From JAAYAY01 sp964429355 (GTDB lineage: Bacteria; Planctomycetota; Planctomycetia; Pirellulales; Thermoguttaceae): a DNA stretch of 38,907 nucleotides. This document shows positions 7,782 through 16,001 of the stretch, in pieces. The DNA lies in NCBI GenBank assembly GCA_964429355.1, contig CAYSCH010000039.1:1-38907 (forward strand), given 5' to 3'. Under the pieces are notes generated by a model. The model was not told the DNA's origin and searched no databases. It saw nothing but the letters and a program-made list of their open reading frames with translations. Both the position numbers and the translations under genes were made by a program. The first letter of the stretch is position 1. Each line of letters opens with the position of its first letter.

Positions 7782-9083
7782 ATGGATCCTCAGCGGCCGC
7801 AATTCACCGGTTTGGGTACCCTTGCCTTGCACGCCGGCCAGCAGCCCGACCCGAGTACGGGATCGCGGGCGATGCCGATCCACCAAACGACCAGCTACTG
7901 CTTCCGCAGTACGGAACATGCCGCCAATCTCTTCGCCTTGAAAGAGATGGGCTGGATCTACACCCGGCTGATGAACCCCACCACCGACGTCTTCGAGCAG
8001 CGGATGGCCGCGTTGGACGGGGGGATCGGGGCCCTGGCCGTTTCCAGCGGGCAGCAGGCGATCACGGTGGCGCTGTTGAATCTGGTCCATTCCGGCGGGC
8101 ACATTGTGTCGGCGGCCGCCTTGTACGGCGGAACCCTGACCCTTCTGGGGCAGACCTTCAAACGGCTGGGGATCGAGGTGACCTTCGTGGACGCCACCGA
8201 TCCTAAGAACATCGCTGCAGCCATCCGGCCCAACACGCGGGCGGTCTACATCGAATCGCTGGCCAATCCGAAGAACGACGTGCTCGACTACCGGGCGATC
8301 GCCGACGTGGCCCACGAGCACGGATTGCCGCTGGTCTGTGACAACACGGTGCTCACGCCGGTCCTGTTCCGGCCCTTCGACCACGGCGTCGACATTGCCG
8401 TCTACAGCGCCACCAAATTCATCGGCGGGCACGGCACGAGCATCGGCGGGGTGATCGTCGACAGCGGCAAGTTCGATTGGTCGAAGCGGCCGGAGATGTG
8501 GCCCCAGTTCACCGAGCCCGATCCGTCCTATCATGGGACCGTGTTCCTAGAGGCCGTCGAGCAACTCTGCTACATCATCACCTGCCGCACCCACTGGCTG
8601 CGGGACCTGGGCGGCGCCCTGAGTCCGTTCAACGCCTTTTTGTTTCTCCAGGGATTGGAGACTCTTCACTTGCGGATGCCTCGGCACAGCGAAAACGCCC
8701 TGGAGATTGCCAAGTTTCTCGAAGCCCATCCGCTGGTCAACTGGGTGAACTATCCGGGGCTTGCGTCGCATCCCTGCCATGACACCGCAAAGAAGTACCT
8801 GCCGAAGGGCGCGGGGGCGATCCTCGGGTTCGGTATTCGCGGCGGGGCCGAGGCCGGCAAGAAGTTCATCGAGGCCTGCCGGCTCGCCTCCCATTTGGCC
8901 AACCTGGGCGACGCCAAGACGTTGGTCATCCACCCGGCCTCGACCACGCATAGCCAGCAGACGGAACAAGAGCTCCAAGGGGCCGGGATCACGCCGGACT
9001 ACGTCCGCGTAAGCGTCGGGCTGGAGGACGTTGCCGACATCAAGACCGATCTGGAACAAGCACTGCAGGCGTCGCAGGCATGA
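7782..9083 (+). CDS. metY: O-acetylhomoserine (thiol)-lyase / sulfhydrylase
   Basis: 433 residues, the normal length for MetY/MET17, a cytoplasmic PLP enzyme of the Cys/Met-metabolism family that joins sulfide to an activated homoserine to give homocysteine. The PLP lysine is K212 in SATKFIGGHG, with the upstream binding features SSGQQA (88-93) and VCDNT (185-189). The start is the ATG at 7782; GGA about 10 nt upstream is the likely ribosome binding site, and the 83 further codons open upstream are low-complexity and rejected. It lies 7 bp before the metX-metW fusion, so both are one operon for direct sulfhydrylation. Exact acyl preference (acetyl or succinyl) cannot be read from the sequence. 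Confidence 0.93.
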   Translation: MDPQRPQFTGLGTLALHAGQQPDPSTGSRAMPIHQTTSYCFRSTEHAANLFALKEMGWIYTRLMNPTTDVFEQRMAALDGGIGALAVSSGQQAITVALLNLVHSGGHIVSAAALYGGTLTLLGQTFKRLGIEVTFVDATDPKNIAAAIRPNTRAVYIESLANPKNDVLDYRAIADVAHEHGLPLVCDNTVLTPVLFRPFDHGVDIAVYSATKFIGGHGTSIGGVIVDSGKFDWSKRPEMWPQFTEPDPSYHGTVFLEAVEQLCYIITCRTHWLRDLGGALSPFNAFLFLQGLETLHLRMPRHSENALEIAKFLEAHPLVNWVNYPGLASHPCHDTAKKYLPKGAGAILGFGIRGGAEAGKKFIEACRLASHLANLGDAKTLVIHPASTTHSQQTEQELQGAGITPDYVRVSVGLEDVADIKTDLEQALQASQA

Positions 9084-9090
9084 GAAACTG

Positions 9091-10920
9091 ATGACCGATA
9101 CGTCGTTACTAAGCAGCGACAGCGAGCGGCACGCTCGCCCGCTAAGATTCGCCCACAACCTGCTCATGGATGAGCCGCTCGCCCTGGAACGCGGCGGGCG
9201 ACTGACGCAGGTGAACGTGACCTACGAAACGTACGGTCGGCTCAACGCCGAGCGCAGCAACGCCGTGCTTCTCTGCCATGCGCCTTCCGGCGATTCGCAC
9301 GTGGCGGCCCACACGGGCGACGACGACCCCGGTTGGTGGGATATCGCCGTGGGGCCGGGCAAGGCGATCGACACGGACCGCTATTTCGTAATTTGCCCCA
9401 ACGTTCTGGGCGGCTGCCGCGGAACGACGGGGCCCAACAGTTTCAATCCCCAAACCGGGAAGCCCTACGGCGCTGATTTCCCGGTGATCACGGTGGGCGA
9501 CATCGTCGAGGTGCAACGGCGGCTGGTCGACCACTTGGGGATCGATCGGCTGCTGGCCGTGGTGGGCGGTTCCCTGGGCGGGCATATGGCCCTGACCTGG
9601 GCGACCTGCTATTCGGATCGGCTTGTCGGCGTGGCGCCCGTGGCCACTTCGGCCTGCCTGACCAGCCAGGCGCTGGCCTTCGACGTCGTGGGCCGGAACG
9701 CGATTCTGCGGGATCCGAATTACCTGGAAGGGCAGTACTACGAATCGGGGCAGGGACCGCTCGTGGGCCTGGCCATCGCTCGAATGCTGGGGCACATCAC
9801 CTACCTTTCCCGCGAAGGGATGACGGAGAAGTTCGACGCCGAGCGGTTTCGGCCGCGGGAGGTTCTCACCTCCTTTGAGACGAAGTTCTCCGTTGGTTCC
9901 TACCTGGCCCATCAGGGCGATCGGTTCGGGGAGCGGTTCGACGCCAACAGCTACATGACGCTGTCGATGGCCATGGACCTGTTCGACCTGGGGATTACGC
10001 CGGAGAAGCTGGCCGAGGACGTCAGCCGTTCCGACTGCCGCTGGCTGCTGTTCAGTTTCACCAGCGACTGGCTGTTTCCCCCGTTCCAGTCGCAGCAGAT
10101 CGTCGACGCCCTGATCGCGGCCGACAAGCCGGTCAGTTACTGCAACATCGAGAGCCGGTGCGGCCACGATGCGTTTCTCCTGGCCGACGATCTGCCGATC
10201 TACGGCGAACTGCTCCGGGCCTTCCTGGCTAACCTGAGCGGTAAGCCCCTGTCGCCGACCAGCGGCAGCACGGAAGCCGGCGAGGAACCGGACCGGACGA
10301 TTCACAGCCCAACGAGCATCTTTCACGGCCGCCATCGCCTCGACTACGACACGATCGTGGACCTCATTCCGCCGGGGGCCAGCGTGCTCGACCTGGGCTG
10401 CGGCACAGGCAGCCTGCTGGCCCGGCTGGCGGCTCGCGGACACGAGCGGCTGATGGGGATCGAGTGGGACGAGCAGTCGATCGTTCGCGGTCTGCAGCGC
10501 GGGCTCGACGTCGTGCAGGCCGACCTCAACCAGGGCCTGGCCGCATTCGGCGCAGATCAGTTCGACATCGTGGTCCTGTCGCAGACCCTGCAAACGGTGA
10601 TGGACGTGGAACGCGTCGTCGACGAGATGCTTCGGGTGGGTTCCCGGGGGATCGTGAGTTTTCCCAACCTGGCCCACCGCGATCACCGCCATCGCCTCTC
10701 GACGGAAGGCCGGGCGCCGGGGATCGATGCGGCCGCGGGCTACAAATGGTATAACACACCGAACGTGCGTTTCCTGTCGCTCTATGATTTCGAGGATTTC
10801 TGCCGCGACAAGGGGATCATGATTCACCAGATCGTGGCCCTCGACACGGCGGCCGACCGGCGGGTCGAGGACGATCCCAATCTGGCGGCGAACGTGGCGA
10901 TTGCGGTTGTGAGTAAGTAG
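9091..10920 (+). CDS. metX: MetX-MetW fusion: homoserine O-acyltransferase plus methyltransferase-like MetW
   Basis: 609 residues made of two normally separate proteins. Residues 1 to about 385 are the alpha/beta-hydrolase homoserine O-acyltransferase, with nucleophile S161 (VVGGSLGG), D326 (SDWLF) and H359 (CGHDAF). After a linker of about 20 residues rich in G/S/E, residues 408-609 form a complete MetW, a class I methyltransferase fold with the SAM-loop motif VLDLGCGTG (432-440). In many proteobacteria metX and metW are adjacent genes, and MetW is thought to assist MetX. The ATG at 9091 is chosen; the 20 open codons upstream overlap the end of metY. Acyl donor (acetyl- versus succinyl-CoA) is not assignable here. 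A covalent fusion would fix the stoichiometry of the two parts. Confidence 0.92.
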   Translation: MTDTSLLSSDSERHARPLRFAHNLLMDEPLALERGGRLTQVNVTYETYGRLNAERSNAVLLCHAPSGDSHVAAHTGDDDPGWWDIAVGPGKAIDTDRYFVICPNVLGGCRGTTGPNSFNPQTGKPYGADFPVITVGDIVEVQRRLVDHLGIDRLLAVVGGSLGGHMALTWATCYSDRLVGVAPVATSACLTSQALAFDVVGRNAILRDPNYLEGQYYESGQGPLVGLAIARMLGHITYLSREGMTEKFDAERFRPREVLTSFETKFSVGSYLAHQGDRFGERFDANSYMTLSMAMDLFDLGITPEKLAEDVSRSDCRWLLFSFTSDWLFPPFQSQQIVDALIAADKPVSYCNIESRCGHDAFLLADDLPIYGELLRAFLANLSGKPLSPTSGSTEAGEEPDRTIHSPTSIFHGRHRLDYDTIVDLIPPGASVLDLGCGTGSLLARLAARGHERLMGIEWDEQSIVRGLQRGLDVVQADLNQGLAAFGADQFDIVVLSQTLQTVMDVERVVDEMLRVGSRGIVSFPNLAHRDHRHRLSTEGRAPGIDAAAGYKWYNTPNVRFLSLYDFEDFCRDKGIMIHQIVALDTAADRRVEDDPNLAANVAIAVVSK

Positions 10921-10939
10921 CATACGGCCCGACGGAATA

Positions 10940-11089
10940 AAATCCGAAATACGAATCTCGAAAAACGAAACAAATCCAAAACATGAAACACGAATGCTCC
11001 AAACAATCGACTCGAACCTCTTGCATTCATGTCATTTGAGTTTCACATTTTGAGTTTGTTTCGGATTTCGTGCTTCGCATTTCGGATTT
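10940..11089. repeat. Long imperfect inverted repeat (about 57-nt arms)
   Basis: Arm 1 (about 10940-10996) and the reverse complement of arm 2 (about 11032-11089) both begin AAATCCGAAAT and share repeated ACGAA/CCGAA words and a GAAACAAA core; by eye they agree at roughly three quarters of positions. The stretch is strikingly AT-rich against the surroundings. It fills the gap between the metXW stop and the transketolase start and could fold into a long RNA hairpin ending the met transcript, or be a dispersed repeat family member. Confidence 0.65.
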
Positions 11090-11137
11090 GAGCACCTTCT
11101 TCTTCGCGACGCTCCCCTCAACCGACGCTGTTTGTCT

Positions 11138-12058
11138 ATGAAATCTTCTGCTTCCAACCATCCCGACTGGGTTGCCAACGTGCATCGTGTCGCCCGGGCC
11201 GTGCGGCGGCGGGTTCTGGATCATACGCTCAAGAACAACGGCGGCTACCTGAGCCAGGCCTGTTCGGCGGCCGAGATCCTGTCGACGCTTTATTTGAGCG
11301 TCATGCATCTCGGTCCGAGCGAGGGGCCCAAGATTCCTCGTCCGTTCCCCGGCGTGCCGGGACGCGGCAATCCGCACAGTTTCACGGGTTCGGAATACAA
11401 CGGCCCGAAGGCTCCCGACCTGGACCGCTTCATCTTCTCGCCCGTCCACTACGCCTTGGTGCTTTACTCCGTGCTCATCGAGGTCGACCGTCTGGGGCCC
11501 GACGCCCTCGAACAGTTCAATCGCGACGGCAGCACGATGGAACTGATTGGCGCCGAACATTCGCCCGGCCACGAGGTCACCGCGGGCTCACTGGGCCAGG
11601 CCATCAGCCAGGCTGCCGGCATCGCCCTGGCTCGCAAGCTGCGCGGCGATACCGGACGCGTCTGGGTGTTCATGTCCGACGGGGAGTTCCAGGAGGGGCA
11701 GACCTGGGAAGCCTTCGCCAATCTGTCGTACCGCCGGATCGACAATCTGGGGGTCTATGTCGACGTGAATGCCCAGCAATGCGACGGGCTGATGACGTCG
11801 GTCATGAATATCGAGCCTCTGGCCGCCCGGTTGGCGGCCTTTGGGGTGAACGTCCACGAGGTCGACGGCCACAACCCGCAGGCCCTGGCGGCTGCGGGCG
11901 AATTGTGGCAGAAGGGCAGGCCGCTGGTCGTTTTGGCGAAGACCGATCCCTGCCGCGACATGGAACTGCTGCGGCAAAGGGCCCCCAAGCTCCACTATGT
12001 TCGCTTCAAGTCCGACGAGGAACGCCGCAGCTACGAACAGGTCCTGGCCGAGATGTGA
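11138..12058 (+). CDS. Transketolase, N-terminal (ThDP-binding) subunit
   Basis: 306 residues corresponding to the first half of a transketolase. It carries the diphosphate/Mg-binding motif as SDGEFQEGQ (180-188) and the paired Asn in VDVNAQQ (N211), plus the AGSLGQ segment (149-154). The usual GDG triad reads SDG; the essential Asp is kept. The enzyme transfers two-carbon ketol units between sugar phosphates. The matching C-terminal half is at 17737-18744, 5.7 kb away on the same strand, instead of directly downstream as is usual for split transketolases. The ATG at 11138 is used; an upstream in-frame TTG would add two residues. Neighbouring GH140-like and RuBisCO-like genes leave open a specialised substrate, for example apulose 4-phosphate as for the AptA/AptB enzymes, but pentose-phosphate transketolase is the default reading. 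Confidence 0.88.
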   Translation: MKSSASNHPDWVANVHRVARAVRRRVLDHTLKNNGGYLSQACSAAEILSTLYLSVMHLGPSEGPKIPRPFPGVPGRGNPHSFTGSEYNGPKAPDLDRFIFSPVHYALVLYSVLIEVDRLGPDALEQFNRDGSTMELIGAEHSPGHEVTAGSLGQAISQAAGIALARKLRGDTGRVWVFMSDGEFQEGQTWEAFANLSYRRIDNLGVYVDVNAQQCDGLMTSVMNIEPLAARLAAFGVNVHEVDGHNPQALAAAGELWQKGRPLVVLAKTDPCRDMELLRQRAPKLHYVRFKSDEERRSYEQVLAEM

Positions 12059-12253
12059 AGATCTGTTTTGTGTCGCTACCGACATCAAGCGGCAAGCGCG
12101 GGTCAGCCAAGCAGCCGAGCTGCTAATTCTTTGTTTTGAAATGGTCGCGGACGAGTTGACAGGGACGGGGAGCGCGAAACTGGGGATGTTGCGCTATTTC
12201 ACGCGAGAGGAGGGGGGAACGCTAATCTTCCCTGTTTTGGTTTCCAGCAAGCA

Positions 12254-12796
12254 TCAGTCTGCCTCACTGAGACTGGTCCACCAATCGTAAAGCGGGTCGA
12301 CTCGACGAGGGCGAAATCTCGCAAAACGTTCGATCTTCTTCAGTAGGTCCCTAACCGCAGTGTCACTGGGGGACGTCACATCCACCCACCGCTGGATTAG
12401 TTCAGGCGTGCTGGTCAGCGCAATCCCATTTTCGGATGCAATCCGTCTTGCCTTTCGGTCATCTGTTGCGACAGTCCACCCCCGTGACATGGCAATCGCA
12501 AGACAGCTTGCCTCACCGTCGTCCAACTGCATGGCAAAACGAACAAAGGCATCCACTTCGCCCTGTCCCTCAAGCCGACACGTCTGAATGTAGCCTGACG
12601 CAATCGCTTTACCGAGATCGATGTCTTGCGACACAAGCCTCGCTGGGTCGTCTTCATCGACTCGCCTTATGCGCAGGGCCTCGCTATGCACTTGGGCGGG
12701 AATCCAGAACGCACCACAAGCCTGAAAAATGCTCTCTTCCTTGCCGGTTGCGTAGAGATTGATCAGACAACAGGCATCGATAATCCTGTCTGACAT
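12254..12796 (-). CDS. PIN-domain protein (putative nuclease/toxin)
   Basis: 180 residues with the acidic pattern of PIN nucleases: D7 in RIIDACCLINL, E39 in VHSEAL, E95 in LDDGEASCLAIA and D112/D113 in VATDDRKARR. The start is ATG at 12796, with AGGAG 5 nt upstream; an upstream GTG at 12802 is too close to that site. It begins 15 bp after the end of the XRE-ImmA gene on the same strand, so the two form an operon. PIN proteins are Mg-dependent RNases and often the toxin of toxin-antitoxin pairs; XRE plus ImmA/IrrE peptidase partners with PIN-like proteins are a known arrangement on mobile DNA. Toxicity here is inference. Confidence 0.82.
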   Translation of the reverse strand: MSDRIIDACCLINLYATGKEESIFQACGAFWIPAQVHSEALRIRRVDEDDPARLVSQDIDLGKAIASGYIQTCRLEGQGEVDAFVRFAMQLDDGEASCLAIAMSRGWTVATDDRKARRIASENGIALTSTPELIQRWVDVTSPSDTAVRDLLKKIERFARFRPRRVDPLYDWWTSLSEAD

Positions 12797-12811
12797 TGAC
12801 ACTCCTGATCA

Positions 12812-14023
12812 CTATGCATTTCCAAGCAATGAGTGGTGGGATTCAAGCTGGATCTGCTGGACTTCACCTTCGTCCGAAAGAGAAGTCGTCGTCAGGTGTC
12901 TATCAACGATCTCTCGGCCAGTCACCCGGTCACATCGGAGCAGACTGCAAAGCTCACCTTCGCTCACTTCACCTTGGTCGTAGGCTTGGACGGCGAGGAA
13001 TACGTACCTGTCCGGGAACTGGCTATCCGTCACCGGATGGTGTTGAATGTTCAGCATTGCCTCTGCACGCCGCACTTCGAATCTCGACTCCTTGAGGTGC
13101 TCACGGACTCCCTTTGGAATCAGTCCCAGTCCTTCCAGTCGCAGCGTCATTGCCTCGACGGAAGCGTTGTAGAAATGGCTGAGACGACACAGATCGGCAA
13201 TCTGGAAATCGCCACTCTCGTTCACAATCTGGTTGAACCGACGCCGTACCGAGGTCGCAGGCATGAGAAATGCCATGGCGAACGCCTCGGCAAATCTCTC
13301 GTTCGCAGGCTTTCTTCCCTGAAAGGTCAGGTAGTCGATGCCCGGCTTGAATCGGTCGGTGATTAGATGTCCGTACTCGTGGAGAAGGGTTGCTCGACGA
13401 CGTTGAGGAGGATGCTTGCGGTTTACTGCGATCACGCCGCCAAACTCGCTGGAAAACCCGAACATCCCGGCGATCTTAGATGGTAGATCCTCGTAGACGA
13501 TTCGCAGGCCAACCTCAGCCTCCAGAAGGCTCCTGACATGGACGACCGGCTGATCGCCGAGGCCCAGTCGGAGACGTTCTTGGGCTGCGACATCCTCGGC
13601 CAGTGCGATGACGTTGCCTCTGCCAATCTGAACTTCGGGCGGATAGTTCATCCGAAGCGGTACGTTGAGGAGCCGTTCCAGCCGGTGATAGTCCTCTGCG
13701 AATTTCTGCAAAGCAGCAATCGCTTCAGCGATTCCTTCATCTTCTGCATTCATCTGCTGGGCGACTGCCCGCAGATGCGGTTGAAGATCGCCTACCGGCT
13801 CTCCCGGACGGACGATATCGCTCACCTTCCGTCCATAGAGCGACGCAAGATTGACGATCTCTTCAGGCTTGGGGAGTCGGGTGCCTTTCTCGATAGCAAT
13901 GAAGGTCGGTCGGCTACAGCCAACATGCTTCGCCGCATCCTCTTGCGTAACTCCCCGAGACCTTCTTGCTTCGGTTAGCCGCTGCCCAAGAACCTTCGGA
14001 TCGAGGTTTTCGAGTTCCAACAT
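12812..14023 (-). CDS. XRE-type HTH protein with ImmA/IrrE metallopeptidase domain
   Basis: 403 residues. An XRE helix-turn-helix lies at about 12-68 (LGQRLTEARRSRGVTQEDA). A zinc-peptidase domain of the ImmA/IrrE family follows, with HEYGH at 215-219 and a downstream ERFAEAFAMAFLMP segment that supplies the third ligand. The C-terminal 120 residues are unassigned. The start is ATG at 14023 (GGAGAA 4 nt upstream); the 15 extra codons further upstream lack a binding site. Proteins of this type bind their own promoter and, when the peptidase is triggered, cleave a repressor or themselves to release downstream genes. It is followed directly by the PIN gene, consistent with a regulator/antitoxin-like role. 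Copy A of the dispersed 115-bp repeat starts 26 bp upstream and so occupies the promoter region. Confidence 0.9.
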   Translation of the reverse strand: MLELENLDPKVLGQRLTEARRSRGVTQEDAAKHVGCSRPTFIAIEKGTRLPKPEEIVNLASLYGRKVSDIVRPGEPVGDLQPHLRAVAQQMNAEDEGIAEAIAALQKFAEDYHRLERLLNVPLRMNYPPEVQIGRGNVIALAEDVAAQERLRLGLGDQPVVHVRSLLEAEVGLRIVYEDLPSKIAGMFGFSSEFGGVIAVNRKHPPQRRRATLLHEYGHLITDRFKPGIDYLTFQGRKPANERFAEAFAMAFLMPATSVRRRFNQIVNESGDFQIADLCRLSHFYNASVEAMTLRLEGLGLIPKGVREHLKESRFEVRRAEAMLNIQHHPVTDSQFPDRYVFLAVQAYDQGEVSEGELCSLLRCDRVTGREIVDRHLTTTSLSDEGEVQQIQLESHHSLLGNA

Positions 14024-14048
14024 CTGATTCTCCGTTATCCAAGCGGCC

Positions 14049-14163
14049 TTCTGTACTACTAACCTCAAAGATCGTGAAGTTTTTCACAAAGATCCGCGAC
14101 CAACGGGAGCAGACCATTCGAGCCGAGCGGTAGCTCGTATTGGCTGGCGGCCCTGCCGCCCTG
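14049..14163. repeat. Dispersed 115-bp multi-hairpin repeat, copy A
   Basis: Matches 35955-36069 in the same orientation over 115 positions without gaps; I count 9 differences (about 92% identity). It contains three palindromes: GTGAA-N4-TTCAC, CGAGC-GGTA-GCTCG and GGCGG-CCCTG-CCGCC. The four-base loop of the first differs between copies while its stem is identical. It lies immediately upstream of the XRE-ImmA gene. Confidence 0.85.
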
Positions 14164-14805
14164 GGGAAGATCGATCAGATTCGCCCACTGGCAACCGTTC
14201 AGCTTCGCTTTCGAAGAATCCAAGTATTCGTTCTCAGCCATTTCTGCGTCACGCCGAAAGGCTTGGCCAGGATTTGACATTCTCCTGCTAAATTATCAGC
14301 CCGGACTTTACATTGTCAATACCGAAATGCCGTCACGACCACCGAAAGTGAGTTTTCGCGAGATGCGAGATGATGGCCTGGCAGTCACAAGATGTTTCTG
14401 TGACACGTGTTACGACACAATGTCAACCAATGGCGTGGCAATCGAATGGAATCGCATGAGGAGCAGTCGCGAAGGAGCTGATTCCTCGCATTCCCACGCC
14501 AACGAGGCACGAATCTTCTGAATGGGCGAAGGGGAATGCAGGAGAGCGACTCGGGACCGCGATGGGAATGCGGGGCGTAATGGGGTGGACTGTCTACCGC
14601 GCATCGGCACTGCTTGGCAAACAAGCAGTGGCGCACGGTGATAGGTTCGCAGGGTTATCAGTCATGGCCACCGGTCCCACACTGCCACCTCTTGCCCAGT
14701 GTGTCAATATCGGGTCGTGTCGCCGGAATCCCTCGGAATCCGTGGACTGTTCGCGGTCATGGCAATAGCGTAGCGGATGCTAAGACGACAACAAGTAACG
14801 GACGC
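14164..14805. other. Gene-less stretch with a two-hairpin element
   Basis: No open frame here has a credible start and product. Within it, 14608-14630 is a perfect 9-bp-stem hairpin (CACTGCTTG, loop GCAAA, CAAGCAGTG), and 14678-14703 is a second hairpin (CACACTG, 12-nt loop, CAGTGTG). Together they look like a REP/BIME-type unit. The rest shows nothing I can name. Confidence 0.5.
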
Positions 14806-15513
14806 CTACCAGCGTTGCTCGTGGTTGTCATCTTGGTTCACAACGGATGGGTATGGCTGCACGAGAACTGGTATTGGAGTGCAGTAGATCTTACAGTTGG
14901 GTAATGCCTTCTGGAGTCGCTTGAGACCGTTTGGGGTGACGTTGGTGTGGTCGATAAGTAGGGTGTCGAGGTTAGGCAACTCACTAAGGTGCTCAAGCCC
15001 AGCGTCTGAGATCCCGGTGTAGTCGAGTTGCAGGAGGACAAGATTCTTGAAGTTCTCAACGTGTTCAAGCCCAGCGTCACTGATCTTCGTACCGTTAAGC
15101 CGCAACACTTCGAGATTGGACAGCTTTTCGATGTGTTCAAGACCAGCGTCGGTGATGTTGGTGTAGCCAAGTTCCAATCGTTTGAGGTTCTTCAACTCCT
15201 TCAGGCAAGTTGCTTCCTCGTCACCAAACTCCCTCGGATACAAGATTACTGCACTCACATTGCAGAAGAAATGGTCTCCCAACAGTGTGCGAAGCCAAGG
15301 AGGATACGGTGGCGTCGTCGCCACACCGTCTTCCCAGTCGAAGACTACTAACCCCCATTCGAGTTCAATCCTCTCGACCAGATCCTTCTGTTTCCTCACC
15401 CTCTCGATTCGCACCGCAAGCCACGACAGCGGCAGACTCAGTGCCATGACGGCAACAAACAGCATCCGTAGGCTGAACTGGAACCAACGGCGTTTCGGGC
15501 TGTTCTCGGTCAT
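14806..15513 (-). CDS. Membrane-anchored leucine-rich-repeat protein
   Basis: 235 residues. The N-terminus has the RRWFQFSLRMLF motif followed by one hydrophobic helix (about 14-34), a pattern widespread in planctomycete membrane proteins, then a short charged segment. From about residue 100 there are four leucine-rich repeats of about 24 residues with the phrase ITDAGLEHIEKLSNLEVLRL and variants (TKISDAGLEHV, TGISDAGLEHL, TNVTPNGLKRL). The start is ATG at 15513. Such proteins are probably anchored in the cytoplasmic membrane with the repeats used for protein contact; no partner is evident. It lies inside the block that separates the transketolase halves. The last 20 residues look like a non-homologous tail. 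Confidence 0.85.
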   Translation of the reverse strand: MTENSPKRRWFQFSLRMLFVAVMALSLPLSWLAVRIERVRKQKDLVERIELEWGLVVFDWEDGVATTPPYPPWLRTLLGDHFFCNVSAVILYPREFGDEEATCLKELKNLKRLELGYTNITDAGLEHIEKLSNLEVLRLNGTKISDAGLEHVENFKNLVLLQLDYTGISDAGLEHLSELPNLDTLLIDHTNVTPNGLKRLQKALPNCKIYCTPIPVLVQPYPSVVNQDDNHEQRW

Positions 15514-15591
15514 AACGGCAGCATAGCACGACTCGGAAACGACGACAAATAGCGGTTGCTGCGATTCGCATCCCTAATCGGTCTGCCAAGT

Positions 15592-15606
15592 GGCGGCTTT
15601 GCCGCC
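15592..15606. repeat. Short GC hairpin, REP-like
   Basis: GGCGGC-TTT-GCCGCC. It resembles the GGCGG-CCCTG-CCGCC hairpin of the 115-bp repeat and lies 155 bp from a RAYT-like transposase scrap on the other side. The remaining DNA from 15514 to 15761 shows no gene. Confidence 0.5.
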
Positions 15607-15761
15607 CTACTCCTTCAAGGATGCCGAATGCGGACGCAAACTGATCCGTATGGCTCAGGGAGGGGAAAACGCAATTCAGCGGAGCTTGCCGAGGGCAGAC
15701 AGGTGACTGAAAAAACTTGCCAAGAGAGATTTGGGTAGGTCAGCAGGAAACTGGCTGCCTG

Positions 15762-15881
15762 CTATTCTCCTTGCCGTTTCCATAACAAGAAATTACCAGG
15801 CTGCAAGCTCGCTTTGGCTGGGTTGTCTGCGATGTATCGCTGGATGGCTCCGAACTGTTCGGGGGTACGAACGAGATGGTC
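15762..15881 (-). pseudogene. Remnant of a RAYT/IS200-like (Y1) transposase, C-terminal end
   Basis: On the minus strand, the frame ending at the TAG at 15762-15764 encodes PEQFGAIQRYIADNPAKA and then a short tail, which matches the typical C-terminal end (EQF..I..YI.DNP.KA) of REP-associated tyrosine transposases. Upstream, the frame is broken: a plausible continuation is in another frame, and no HUH or catalytic tyrosine region is found. These transposases are linked to REP palindromes, and several hairpin repeats lie near. Dead remnant; family call moderately sure. Confidence 0.6.
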
Positions 15882-16001
15882 TTGTGGAAGGCTTGCCGAT
15901 CACGCATTCTGATTCTGGATCGAACAGCTCGAGAATCATGGTGTTTCCCCGGGACCATCCATCGCACGGCCGCAAGAAGCAGCAGCAGGCTGTCACCTTT
16001 C

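Noticed and set aside
9142..10923. 593-codon open frame antisense to metX-metW
   Set aside because: It is a shadow of a well-supported gene; the product is His/Arg/Val-rich without any domain.
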